This document shows, in pieces, positions 1 to 7,186 of a DNA stretch of 64,000 bases. The first letter of the stretch is position 1. Every line of letters begins with the position of its first letter. Source of the DNA: Microvirga alba (GTDB lineage Bacteria > Pseudomonadota > Alphaproteobacteria > Rhizobiales > Beijerinckiaceae); assembly GCF_015694465.1 (NCBI RefSeq), contig NZ_JADQDO010000008.1:62001-126000 (forward strand), written 5' to 3'. Below the pieces are notes generated by a model. That model was given only the letters and a program-made list of their open reading frames with translations, had not been told where the DNA came from and searched no databases. A program made the position numbers and the translations under genes.

Positions 1-1
1 C

Positions 2-325
2 CTTGCCCGGGCCGGAGAGGTCGAAAGCCTCATTGCCGCCAAGCGCCAGGAGGGGAGCAGGCGCCAAGCCCTCGCGCACACCATCTTCCGGGACGGGTAC
101 CGGGCTCATCCATCAAGCTGGTATGGCATGGTCGACATCAGATCTGAGGGAAGTGCCTTCGCCGAGCGCGCACGGCGGGCCGGCGTGATCCTGTCGGCGG
201 GAGGCGAGTATCGTGCCGATGAAGCCGATGTGCCGGCTGTGCGAGTCTCTCTTGGGGGAGAAGCGTCCTGGCAGCGCCTCAGCCAGGGGCTCGAGATCGT
301 CGAGCGCATGCGCGAGACGGGTTAG
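2..325 (+). CDS. C-terminal fragment of a PLP-dependent aminotransferase / MocR-type regulator
   Basis: The reading frame is open from the left edge (first full codon at base 2) to a TAG at 323-325, giving 107 residues of a C-terminus. The end looks like the small domain of fold-type I aminotransferases: a helix and strand with RAGV followed by SAGGEYR, then a strand with AVRVSLGG and a terminal helix. This pattern is typical of class I/II aminotransferases and of the aminotransferase-like half of GntR/MocR regulators. The catalytic lysine and any DNA-binding domain lie outside the window, so enzyme and regulator cannot be told apart. The hydrolase downstream is on the same strand and its start is only about 100 bases away. 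Confidence 0.7.
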   Translation, partial: LARAGEVESLIAAKRQEGSRRQALAHTIFRDGYRAHPSSWYGMVDIRSEGSAFAERARRAGVILSAGGEYRADEADVPAVRVSLGGEASWQRLSQGLEIVERMRETG

Positions 326-428
326 CCCCAAGCGCTTTCCAGGAGCCTCGGCGCTTGAATTCCAAGTCTCACAAGACAATTATTCCGTGGCTTCGTTCGA
401 ACTGCCCTATAAAAGGGGTGTTCTTCCC

Positions 429-1505
429 TTGTTCGGGACCTCTCTGGCCGTGCAGTTTTTCGAGACACCCGACAACCCCGTACCGCCACAGCCGACGCTT
501 GTGCATGTCGCGACGCGGGACGGTTTGAACCTGCGCGCCGCCACGTGGATGCCGGAAGGCTCGGAGCCCAAAGGCACCGTCTGCATTCTGCAGGGCAGGG
601 CGGAGTTCATCGAAAAATACTTCGAGGTGATTGGGGAGCTGCGCCAGCGGGGCTTCGCCGTTGTCGCGTTCGACTGGCGCGGGCAGGGGCTCTCGGGCCG
701 CCAGGTGAAGAACCCGCGCAAGGGGCATGTCCGGCGCTTTGCCGACTTCCGCTTCGATCTGGAGGCGGTCAACGACCAGATTCTGAGGCCTCATATGCCT
801 CAGCCCCATTTCGCTCTGGCGCATTCCATGGGCGGTGCGATTGCCTTGAACGCAACCTGCGAGGGGTGGTTTCCCTTCCAAAGGCTCGTGGCCGTCGCGC
901 CGATGATCAGCTTGTCGATCATCAAATATCCCCGGGCGGCGCGTTGGGTGACCTGGGCTCTCAAATACCTCGGCTTTGGCAAATCCTTCGTTCCGGGCGG
1001 TGGAGAGACCTCCATCGCCACGATGCCTTTCAGGGGGAACCGCCTGACGAGCGACCCTGTGCGCTACGCGCGCAACGCCAATGCCGCCACCGCCATAAGG
1101 GATGGGGCCATCGGTGCCCCGACGGTGTCGTGGCTGGATTCCGCCTTCCGTCTCATGAAGCGCTTCACCGATCCGCGCTATGGGCTGAAGATTCGGCTGC
1201 CGACCCTGGTCATCGCGGCGGGCGCGGACCCGGTCTGCTCAACGCCCGCCATCGAGCGGTTTTCCGCGCGCCTGAAGGCAGGCCACGCCATCGTCCTCCC
1301 GGGGGCGCGGCATGAGATCCTGATGGAGCGGGATGAGATCCGCGAGCTGTTCTGGGCCGCCTTCGACGCCTTTATTCCAGGCAGCTCCGACACGGTTTCC
1401 GTTGCGGCGGTGATCGCCACGGGGTCAGCGGCTGAGCAACTCGACCGCAGCCGCATGGACACGGCGGTCGCCGGCGGCCACGACGCGGCCTCCGTTGGCG
1501 GCTGA
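429..1505 (+). CDS. alpha/beta hydrolase (lysophospholipase-like, serine aminopeptidase S33 type)
   Basis: A cytoplasmic alpha/beta hydrolase of about 360 residues. An early FDWRGQGLSGR segment is followed by a nucleophile elbow AHSMGG (Ser of GHSMG type), then late PTLVIAAGADPVCS (Asp) and GARHEILME (His), which together make a complete Ser-Asp-His triad of the monoacylglycerol lipase/lysophospholipase (PldB-like) group. The start is uncertain: a TTG at 429 follows an AGGGG tract by about ten bases and puts the conserved FFETPDNPVP block near the N-terminus; a GTG at 387 or further upstream is possible. The last roughly 27 codons overlap the 3' end of hisN on the other strand, and the tail after FDAFIPG looks like an extension beyond the domain. 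Substrate is unknown. Confidence 0.8.
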   Translation: MFGTSLAVQFFETPDNPVPPQPTLVHVATRDGLNLRAATWMPEGSEPKGTVCILQGRAEFIEKYFEVIGELRQRGFAVVAFDWRGQGLSGRQVKNPRKGHVRRFADFRFDLEAVNDQILRPHMPQPHFALAHSMGGAIALNATCEGWFPFQRLVAVAPMISLSIIKYPRAARWVTWALKYLGFGKSFVPGGGETSIATMPFRGNRLTSDPVRYARNANAATAIRDGAIGAPTVSWLDSAFRLMKRFTDPRYGLKIRLPTLVIAAGADPVCSTPAIERFSARLKAGHAIVLPGARHEILMERDEIRELFWAAFDAFIPGSSDTVSVAAVIATGSAAEQLDRSRMDTAVAGGHDAASVGG

Positions 1506-2207
1506 GCCGCCGTCCCAAGACGTGACGATGCCGCCCGCGCCCTCGATGATCGGGATCAGGGCGACGATGTCGTAGGGCTTGAGGCCGGATTCGACGACGA
1601 GATCGATGTGGCCCGCGGCGAGCATGCAATAAGCGTAGCAATCGCAGCCATAGCGAGCGAGGCGGGCGACGCTTTCGACCCGGTCATACGCGCGCAGCTC
1701 TTCGCCGGCGAATAGTTTCGGGCTGGTGGTGGAAATAACGGCATCCTTCAGGGATGCGCAGCGCCGCGTCATGAGCTTGCGCTCGCCGCCGGGGCCGCGA
1801 TAGGTCGCGCTGCCGCCATCGCCGAAGAAACGCTCGCCGGTGAAGGGCTGATGCATCATGCCGAAGACCGGTCGGCCGCGATGGTTCAGGCCGATCAGCG
1901 TGCCCCAGGTCGGAAGCCCGGAGATGAAGGCGCGGGTGCCGTCGATGGGGTCGAGCACCCACACATATTCCGCGTCCTCCCGCTCCGCGCCGAATTCCTC
2001 GCCGATGATGCCGTGTGTCGGGAACGTGCGCGTGATGAGCTGGCGCATGGTCGCCTCGCTCGCCCGGTCGGCTTCCGTAACGGGATCGAAGGCTCCGCCG
2101 CGGGATTTATCTTCCGAGGCGATGGAGGTGCGGAAGAAGGGTAGGATCGCCTGGCCTGACAACGTGGCAAGCTCGTTGACGAAGTGCTTGAAGTCGATGA
2201 GCCCCAT
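1425..2207 (-). CDS. hisN: histidinol-phosphatase, inositol monophosphatase family
   Basis: A Mg-dependent phosphatase of the inositol monophosphatase superfamily. The HisN group dephosphorylates histidinol phosphate in histidine synthesis. From the chosen ATG (260 residues, normal length) the metal ligands are visible as GEE at residues 69-71 and the DPIDGT signature at 86-91, with a YDIVAL segment near the C-terminus in place of the usual WDxAA motif. The start at 2207 has AAGGA about eleven bases upstream; a longer form from 2291 would add 28 residues that look non-conserved. The assignment to HisN rather than a generic IMPase rests on the RAFISGLPTWGTLI stretch and is family knowledge. 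A clearer SuhB paralogue lies at 42.8 kb. The 3' end overlaps the convergent hydrolase by 81 bases. Confidence 0.85.
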   Translation of the reverse strand: MGLIDFKHFVNELATLSGQAILPFFRTSIASEDKSRGGAFDPVTEADRASEATMRQLITRTFPTHGIIGEEFGAEREDAEYVWVLDPIDGTRAFISGLPTWGTLIGLNHRGRPVFGMMHQPFTGERFFGDGGSATYRGPGGERKLMTRRCASLKDAVISTTSPKLFAGEELRAYDRVESVARLARYGCDCYAYCMLAAGHIDLVVESGLKPYDIVALIPIIEGAGGIVTSWDGGSAANGGRVVAAGDRRVHAAAVELLSR

Positions 2208-2478
2208 AGCGCCCGTGATCCTTGTAACTGCCTCGCTGTCGATGCCGCCGCTTTTATCAACCACGCCTTGTACCGCAAGCGATTCCATCACGAGAAACGC
2301 GAATCTTCGTCGTTTCGGATGTCGGCGGCATAACGCGGCTGATGTGTCGGAGAGATATTTTCGCGGGCAGGCTGCTGCCGAAGGTCATTTATGCTGAGCC
2401 TTGTACCTCTGAATGGAGGCTATCGCCCCACATCCGACCACCCATGCATCAAAGGCATGGATGAACGCAGATTTACTG
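2208..2478. other. intergenic region without a convincing gene
   Basis: Between the hisN start and the promoter of the sRNA candidate I see no coding potential with sensible composition. A 28-codon in-frame extension of hisN covers 2208-2291. The rest holds a short palindrome around ATGCATCAAAGGCATG (about 2443-2462) and nothing else recognisable. Confidence 0.5.
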
Positions 2479-2506
2479 TTGCAAATGGTGCGGCGCGGTG
2501 TAGATT
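2479..2506 (+). promoter_or_regulatory. sigma70-type promoter for the sRNA candidate
   Basis: TTGCAA at 2479-2484 and TAGATT at 2501-2506 are separated by 16 bases. A start about seven bases further on, near 2513, falls just ahead of the first RNA hairpin. Inferred from sequence only. Confidence 0.5.
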
Positions 2507-2512
2507 GTGCAG

Positions 2513-2601
2513 TGCGATAAGGCGATGGCGTCGCCGTATCGTAGCCCTTCTTGGGCGTTTCCTCCCTAAACTTCGGGCCGCTGGCAACAGCGGCCTTTTT
2601 T
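2513..2601 (+). ncRNA. small RNA of suhB/mmgR type (candidate)
   Basis: About 90 nt with three stacked hairpins. The first pairs CGATA and GGCGA (2515-2526) with TCGCC and TATCG. The second is GCCC-TTCTT-GGGC at 2544-2556. A single-stranded TTTCCTCCC stretch (2558-2566) resembles an anti-Shine-Dalgarno. The last hairpin is a perfect 8-bp stem with a GCAA loop (2576-2595) and six T, a clear intrinsic terminator reading on the + strand only. No + strand gene lies upstream to need that terminator. The TTGGGCGTTTCCTCCC stretch is what I recall of the alphaproteobacterial suhB (mmgR) RNA family in Rfam; that match is from memory and was not searched. The flanking hisN and amidohydrolase genes are both on the minus strand. 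Confidence 0.72.
2576..2601 (+). terminator. intrinsic terminator of the sRNA candidate
   Basis: Perfect 8-bp stem GGCCGCTG/CAGCGGCC with loop GCAA, followed by TTTTTT. It reads on the + strand only. Confidence 0.85.
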
Positions 2602-2634
2602 CTTTTCAGGATGCGGTTCCGAAGGGGGAGGGGC

Positions 2635-3525
2635 TTATTCCGCCGCGATCTGCTGGGGCGTGGCGTCGCCTGCGAGGTCTTCGATGACCTGGGAGAAAGC
2701 CTGGGCGAGATCGTCCGCCAGCGTCGCGAAGGCCGGCTTCTTCTCCATATTGCGCTCATCCATGTAGATCGCGCGGTTGATCTCGATCTGCAGCGCGTGC
2801 CGCCCAAGCGCCGGTTCCCCGTAATGCTCGGTGATGAACCCGCCCGCATAGGGCTTGTTGCGGATCACCGTATAGCCGCGCCCGCGCATGGCGGCTTCGA
2901 CGAGATCGATGAGGAACGGGGCGCAGCTCATGCCGTAGCGGTCGCCCAAGACGATATCCGCCTTCGCGCCGTCCTCGCGGCTGACGCTGCTGGAGGGCAT
3001 GGAGTGGCAATCGATGAGGATGGCGTGGCCGAAGGCCTGGGCGGTGCGGCGGATGAGCTGGCGCAACATCCGGTGGTAGGGCTTATAGAGCCACTCGATC
3101 CGGTGCAGCGCCTCCTCGACGGGAATGCGCGCGGCGTAGATCTCCTGTCCATCGGACACGATGCGGGGAATCGTGCCCAAGCCTCCTGCGACCCGCATGG
3201 AGCGGGTGTTGGCGAAGGGCGGCAGCCTGCCGTCGAACATGCGGGAATCGAGTTCGTAGGGCTCCCGGTTCAGGTCGAGATAGGCCCTGGGAAACCGTGC
3301 GGCCATGAGCGGCGCGCCCAATTCGACGGCGCAAGCGAACAGTTCATCCACGAAGGCGTCTTCCGAGCGTCGCAGGGCCATGGCGTCAAGACGCGATTCG
3401 GAGAGGAAAGAGGCCGGATAGACCGCACCGGCGTGAGGCACGTTGAAGACGAACGGAACGGTCTGGCCGAGAGGCTCCGACACGATAAACGGAGGCTGGA
3501 ATTCGTCGGCGATGATGGGCCGCAT
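2635..3525 (-). CDS. N-formylglutamate amidohydrolase family protein
   Basis: A 296-residue member of the N-formylglutamate amidohydrolase (HutG2-like) family, Zn hydrolases that release formate or formamide from N-formylated glutamate in histidine degradation and that include relatives of unknown substrate. Visible family marks are VFNVPHAG at about residues 26-33, the RAYLDLNREPYELD block, the DCHSMPS metal-site motif in the middle, and QIEINRAIYMDE near the end. No hut genes lie nearby, so a role in histidine breakdown is not supported by context. A more distant member of the same superfamily sits at 8307-9140. The gene ends about 30 bases from the sRNA terminator. Confidence 0.85.
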   Translation of the reverse strand: MRPIIADEFQPPFIVSEPLGQTVPFVFNVPHAGAVYPASFLSESRLDAMALRRSEDAFVDELFACAVELGAPLMAARFPRAYLDLNREPYELDSRMFDGRLPPFANTRSMRVAGGLGTIPRIVSDGQEIYAARIPVEEALHRIEWLYKPYHRMLRQLIRRTAQAFGHAILIDCHSMPSSSVSREDGAKADIVLGDRYGMSCAPFLIDLVEAAMRGRGYTVIRNKPYAGGFITEHYGEPALGRHALQIEINRAIYMDERNMEKKPAFATLADDLAQAFSQVIEDLAGDATPQQIAAE

Positions 3526-3694
3526 CAGGATGACGATGATCTCAGAAAGAACACAGGGTTTGAATAGTGTAAGGCAGCCTTTCCGTCTGTCTACGGCAAT
3601 ATCGTTCGGGGTCTGCGTCGTTCTTTCACGGCTTATTTACCGCGAAGCCTCATGAAGGTCGGATACACTCGCCACAACTCGGGGCTGGCAGCCG

Positions 3695-4051
3695 ATGAAG
3701 ATCCTTCTTGCCGAAGACGATAACGATATGCGGCGCTTTCTTGTGAAGGCGCTGCAGAACGCAGGTTACGATGTGGCCTCGTTCGATAATGGCCTCTCTG
3801 CCTATAACAGGCTTCGCGAGGAGCCCTTCGAGCTTCTCCTGACCGACATCGTGATGCCGGAAATGGACGGAATCGAGCTGGCCCGCCGGGCGACAGAGCT
3901 CGATCCTGATCTCAAGGTCATGTTCATCACAGGATTCGCGGCGGTCGCACTGAATCCGGATTCTCAGGCACCGAAGGACGCGAAGGTGCTTTCGAAGCCG
4001 TTCCACCTGCGCGATCTCGTCAATGAGGTCGATAAAATGATGGCGGCCTAA
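3695..4051 (+). CDS. cpdR: CpdR-type single-domain response regulator
   Basis: A stand-alone receiver domain of 118 residues. The acidic pocket EDD is at residues 7-9, the phosphoacceptor is Asp51 in LLLTDIVMPEMDG, followed by the T/S site in FITGF and the conserved Lys in LSKPFHL. Length and the D51 position agree with Caulobacter CpdR, which, when unphosphorylated, helps ClpXP to degrade CtrA-pathway and chemoreceptor substrates and is switched off by the CckA-ChpT phosphorelay. The protein ends in MMAA. ATG at 3695 was chosen because it places MKILLAEDD at the N-terminus. The rcdA gene, whose product works in the same ClpXP adaptor hierarchy, lies at 37.8 kb. tRNA-Val follows on the same strand. 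Confidence 0.9.
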   Translation: MKILLAEDDNDMRRFLVKALQNAGYDVASFDNGLSAYNRLREEPFELLLTDIVMPEMDGIELARRATELDPDLKVMFITGFAAVALNPDSQAPKDAKVLSKPFHLRDLVNEVDKMMAA

Positions 4052-4140
4052 AAAAGGTTGGGGCTCCCGCTTGCGTCTCCGGCCGCTTGTGGGTATATCG
4101 CCCTCCACGCGAAGCGGGGCCTAAACAGTCACCGCTTCCC

Positions 4141-4215
<75 letters not shown>

Positions 4216-4259
4216 TTTGCTTTTTTTCCGGCCTCCCCGAGGGCCGTAGGAGACCGGAT

Positions 4260-4385
4260 ATGAAGATCCGTAACTCGTTGAAGTCGATCCGCGGCCGTCA
4301 CCGTGACAACCAGCTGGTTCGTCGCAAGGGCCGCATCTACGTCATCAACAAGACGCAGAAGCGCTATAAGGCTCGTCAGGGCTAA
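4260..4385 (+). CDS. rpmJ: 50S ribosomal protein L36 (zinc-free form)
   Basis: A 41-codon gene. The product starts [14 protein letters not shown] and ends with the basic KRYKARQG, the usual length and charge of the alphaproteobacterial L36 protein. It contains no cysteine, so it is the C-minus (YkgO-like) variant that does not bind zinc in place of the CCHC form. A GGAG ribosome site lies ten bases upstream (4248-4253) and a strong terminator follows 40 bases after the stop. L31 in this window (38.4 kb) also lacks its cysteines. L36 helps stabilise the large-subunit 23S rRNA structure. Confidence 0.93.
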   Translation: MKIRNSLKSIRGRHRDNQLVRRKGRIYVINKTQKRYKARQG

Positions 4386-4427
4386 GCTTCACTGCGGCGC
4401 AAGCCGCACGTATTTATGAATTGACGA

Positions 4428-4466
4428 CGCATGCCGGGATCCTAAAATCCCGGCATGCGCTTTTTT
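4428..4466 (+). terminator. strong intrinsic terminator that contains the next gene's start codon
   Basis: A 13-bp perfect stem (4428-4440 with 4447-4459), a six-base loop and then C plus six T (4461-4466). It would end the rpmJ transcript. The ATG of the following TPR gene (4455-4457) lies in the 3' arm of the stem, and the T tract encodes its Phe-Phe. Confidence 0.88.
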
Positions 4467-5048
4467 GCGTGCCTGTTGACCGCTTCGTTGAGCCTTGTCG
4501 CGTATCCGATTCATGCGCAGGACGCCGCACGTCCCAGGACTCCTCCCACTACGCGAACGCTGCCACGGCCCTCCACGACCGACGACTTGTTCGACCGCCT
4601 CGCGAAAGCGCGGAGCGAAGACGAGGCGAAGGGAATCGCGTCGCTGATCGAGCGGCGCTGGGCGCGCTCCGGCTCCGATACGGCGGATCTCCTGTACAGC
4701 CGTGCCGCCGAGGCGTTCGAGGAAAAGGACTATCCGCTCTCGGTCGAGCTTCTCGACCGTATCCTGACGCTCCAGCCCGGTTGGGCCGAAGCGTGGTATC
4801 GGCGCGCCATCGTGTTCTACCAGCTCGACGATCCGGTTGGCGCCATGGCCGATCTGCATCAGGCATTGACGTTGGAGCCGCGTCATTTCGGCGCGTGGAC
4901 GGGCCTCGGCCATATCTATCTGGCGTCAGACGACAAGCCGCACGCGCTTGAGGCCTATCGCCGGGCGCTCAAGCTCAATCCGCAGGAATCCACCATCCAG
5001 GTGATCGTGTCGCATCTCGACCATGAGGTCGACGGGCTGGATCTCTGA
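4455..5048 (+). CDS. secreted tetratricopeptide-repeat protein
   Basis: A 197-residue protein with an N-terminal signal peptide (MRFFACLL, hydrophobic core, cleavage after PIHAQ near residue 22), so it is probably periplasmic. TPR-like helical pairs follow: one with DLLYSRAAEAFEEKDY, then WAEAWYRRAIVFYQLDDPVGA and HFGAWTGLGHIYLASDDKPHALEAYRRALKLNP. There is no catalytic motif; TPRs serve protein-protein contacts. The start codon is buried in the 3' arm of the terminator hairpin at 4428-4466, with no free Shine-Dalgarno visible. In-frame TTG codons in the signal-peptide region are alternatives that would shorten the signal peptide. It converges on pyk with a shared terminator between them. Confidence 0.8.
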   Translation: MRFFACLLTASLSLVAYPIHAQDAARPRTPPTTRTLPRPSTTDDLFDRLAKARSEDEAKGIASLIERRWARSGSDTADLLYSRAAEAFEEKDYPLSVELLDRILTLQPGWAEAWYRRAIVFYQLDDPVGAMADLHQALTLEPRHFGAWTGLGHIYLASDDKPHALEAYRRALKLNPQESTIQVIVSHLDHEVDGLDL

Positions 5049-5073
5049 CGCGCCAAAGCCCCTGTTGATTCTG

Positions 5074-5110
5074 AAAAAAGGCCCTGGCGGAATGTTCCGC
5101 CAGGGCCTTC
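5074..5110 (-). terminator. intrinsic terminator after pyk (bidirectional)
   Basis: Stem of 13 bp (5080-5092 with 5095-5107) and a two-base apex. On the minus strand it is followed by six T (A-run 5074-5079), so it terminates pyk. It is also usable by the convergent TPR gene. Confidence 0.85.
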
Positions 5111-5115
5111 GATAT

Positions 5116-6552
5116 TTAAGCCTGTGCGGCGTGTTCCTGGCTGATGAAGGCGATGCGCACCATGTTGGTCGCGCCTGGCGTGCCGAAGGGCACCCCCGCG
5201 ACGATGATGATTCGGTCGCTGATCTGCGAGAAGCCTTCGCGAACGGCGAACTTGCAGGCGCGGAACGCCATGTCGTCGACGTCGCTCGCGTCCTTCGTGC
5301 GGATCGGATGCACGCCCCAGACCAACGCCAGGCGACGGGCCGTGTTGTGGTTGGGGGTCAGCGCAACCACCGTCGAATTCGGCCGCTCGCGCGCAATGCG
5401 GAAGGCGGTCGAGCCAGAGGACGTCCAGGCGGTGATCGTCTTCACATGCAACGTGTCGGCGATCTGATGCGCGCCTGCGGCGATGGCGTCCGAACCCGTC
5501 GCCTCCGGCGCCGATCCTTGTGTCTTGATGATGGACCAGTAGCTCTGGTCCTGCTCGATCTCTTCCGCGATCCGGTTCATGGTCGCGACCGCTTCCACCG
5601 GATACTGGCCAGAGGCGCTTTCCGCCGAGAGCATCACCGCGTCCGCGCCATCGTAGACGGCGGTCGCAACGTCCGAGACTTCGGCGCGGGTCGGGACCGG
5701 CGAGGTGATCATCGATTCGAGCATCTGCGTCGCGACGACGACCGGCTTGCCGAGTTTGCGCGCTGTACGGACGATGAGCTTCTGGATGCCGGGGACTTTT
5801 TCGAGCGGCATCTCGACGCCCAAATCGCCACGGGCGACCATGACCGCGTCGGAAATTTCGACGATCTCGTCGAGGCGCGCGATGGCCTGCGGCTTCTCGA
5901 GCTTCGACATGACGAGCGCGCGGCCGCGCGCCACCTTTTTCACTTCGGCCACGTCTTCCGGGCGCTGCACGAAAGAGAGCGCGATCCAGTCCACGCCGGC
6001 ATCGAGCGCGGCTTCAAGGTCGGAACGATCCTTCTCCGTCATGGCGGCGACGGGGATCACCGTGTCCGGCAGGCTCACGCCCTTGCGGTTGGAGATCTTG
6101 CCGGCCACCTCGACCTCTGTGACGGCGGCGCCGCTCTTCACGCTCTTCACGCGCAGACGCAGCTTGCCGTCGTCTATCAGGACCGTATGGCCCGGCTCCA
6201 GGGACGAGAGGATTTCCGGGTGGGGAAGATAAACGCGCTTCTCGTTGCCGGGGGTCTGGTCCGCATCGAGGGTGAAGGACTGGCCCTTCACCAGCATGGC
6301 GCTATCGCCCTCGAACGTGCCGACGCGCAGCTTCGGGCCCTGGAGATCGGCCAGAATGGCGATGGGTCGCTTGAACTTGGCCTCGACGGCGCGGATCATC
6401 TCGACGCGCTCGGGCAGGCGCTCGCGGGCGAGGTGGCTCATGTTCAGGCGGAACACGTCCGCTCCGGCCTGAAACAGCTTCGCGATCATCTCGGGATTCT
6501 CGGAGGCCGGACCCAAGGTTGCGAGAATTTTGGTACGCCGGACGCGTCTCAT
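5116..6552 (-). CDS. pyk: pyruvate kinase
   Basis: A full-length (478 aa) pyruvate kinase, the last step of glycolysis, converting phosphoenolpyruvate and ADP to pyruvate and ATP. The start KILATLGPAS is the classical N-terminal barrel strand, FRLNMSH carries substrate-binding residues, and the middle has VMVARGDLGVEMP and VATQMLESM. GADAVMLSAESASGQYP is followed by the C-terminal allosteric domain with AWTSSGSTAF. The minus-strand start follows a GGGGG tract. It begins only three bases after the stop of the DUF1036 gene, so the two are probably co-transcribed. A 657-codon antisense frame over this gene is a GC-skew artefact. Confidence 0.97.
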   Translation of the reverse strand: MRRVRRTKILATLGPASENPEMIAKLFQAGADVFRLNMSHLARERLPERVEMIRAVEAKFKRPIAILADLQGPKLRVGTFEGDSAMLVKGQSFTLDADQTPGNEKRVYLPHPEILSSLEPGHTVLIDDGKLRLRVKSVKSGAAVTEVEVAGKISNRKGVSLPDTVIPVAAMTEKDRSDLEAALDAGVDWIALSFVQRPEDVAEVKKVARGRALVMSKLEKPQAIARLDEIVEISDAVMVARGDLGVEMPLEKVPGIQKLIVRTARKLGKPVVVATQMLESMITSPVPTRAEVSDVATAVYDGADAVMLSAESASGQYPVEAVATMNRIAEEIEQDQSYWSIIKTQGSAPEATGSDAIAAGAHQIADTLHVKTITAWTSSGSTAFRIARERPNSTVVALTPNHNTARRLALVWGVHPIRTKDASDVDDMAFRACKFAVREGFSQISDRIIIVAGVPFGTPGATNMVRIAFISQEHAAQA

Positions 6553-6555
6553 TTT

Positions 6556-7017
6556 TTAAGGCCCCCCTGGCCGGTTTGTTTCGGTGAGCTGGATCGTCCA
6601 GCTCTTTTGTTGACCTGTGTCGACTTCAAAGAAGCCGTTGCGATCGAAGCCCCGGGCGAGGCAATCTTCCGTGCCGCGGATCGTGAATTCGCGCTCGCGG
6701 GTGCACATGAAGGAACGTCCGCTCCATTCGCCGCCGCGATCGTAGTCGATAGCGTAGACATAGTAGAACCGGCCACCGAGCTGCCCCTTCAGAAGGGTTT
6801 CGCAGCCGCGCGAACTGAGGTTCCACCAGCCTTCCGTCACCCAACCCTGCGCGTCGCGATAGCCCAGCGCGATTCCGACGCGGCTCGACGTCATGTTGCA
6901 CAGACGCAAGTCGGCCCGCGCCGGCGACGCGGCCAGGAAAAGGCCTGCCGAAAGGGCAGCCGCCAGCCCGAGGCTGAGCCGCCCGTTAAGAGCTGAGAGG
7001 AAAGATGCGGCCTTCAT
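6556..7017 (-). CDS. DUF1036 family secreted protein
   Basis: A 153-residue protein with a clear signal peptide (MKAASFL, hydrophobic run, cleavage after ASPARA), then a small Cys-containing domain with DLRLCNMTSSRVGIALGYRD, EGWWNL, CETLL, YYVYAIDYDRGGEW and MCTRERE. These are hallmarks of DUF1036, a family common in Rhizobiales and of unknown function; four cysteines could form two disulfides in the periplasm. The start at 7017 was preferred to 7059 because it puts the signal peptide at the N-terminus. The stop is three bases from the pyk start, an arrangement that looks conserved in relatives (from memory). Confidence 0.82.
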   Translation of the reverse strand: MKAASFLSALNGRLSLGLAAALSAGLFLAASPARADLRLCNMTSSRVGIALGYRDAQGWVTEGWWNLSSRGCETLLKGQLGGRFYYVYAIDYDRGGEWSGRSFMCTREREFTIRGTEDCLARGFDRNGFFEVDTGQQKSWTIQLTETNRPGGP

Positions 7018-7186
7018 GGATATCGGTTCGGTCGGTTTGGAATGAACGAAATCGCACAATGCTTCGAGAAGTATGTCGAATCGTTGTCGGCCAGAAGCGA
7101 TGCCGCATCAAGACCCAGCCGCATGAATATTGTAAATTTAGCCTGCTAATAACTTTTTTGGCGGTGGATACGGGCCTCTGACGTCC

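Noticed and set aside
5023..6996. 657-codon open frame on the + strand opposite pyk and DUF1036
   Set aside because: It is a GC-rich antisense frame over a clearly conserved pyruvate kinase, with Arg/His/Asp-rich composition and no recognisable domain.
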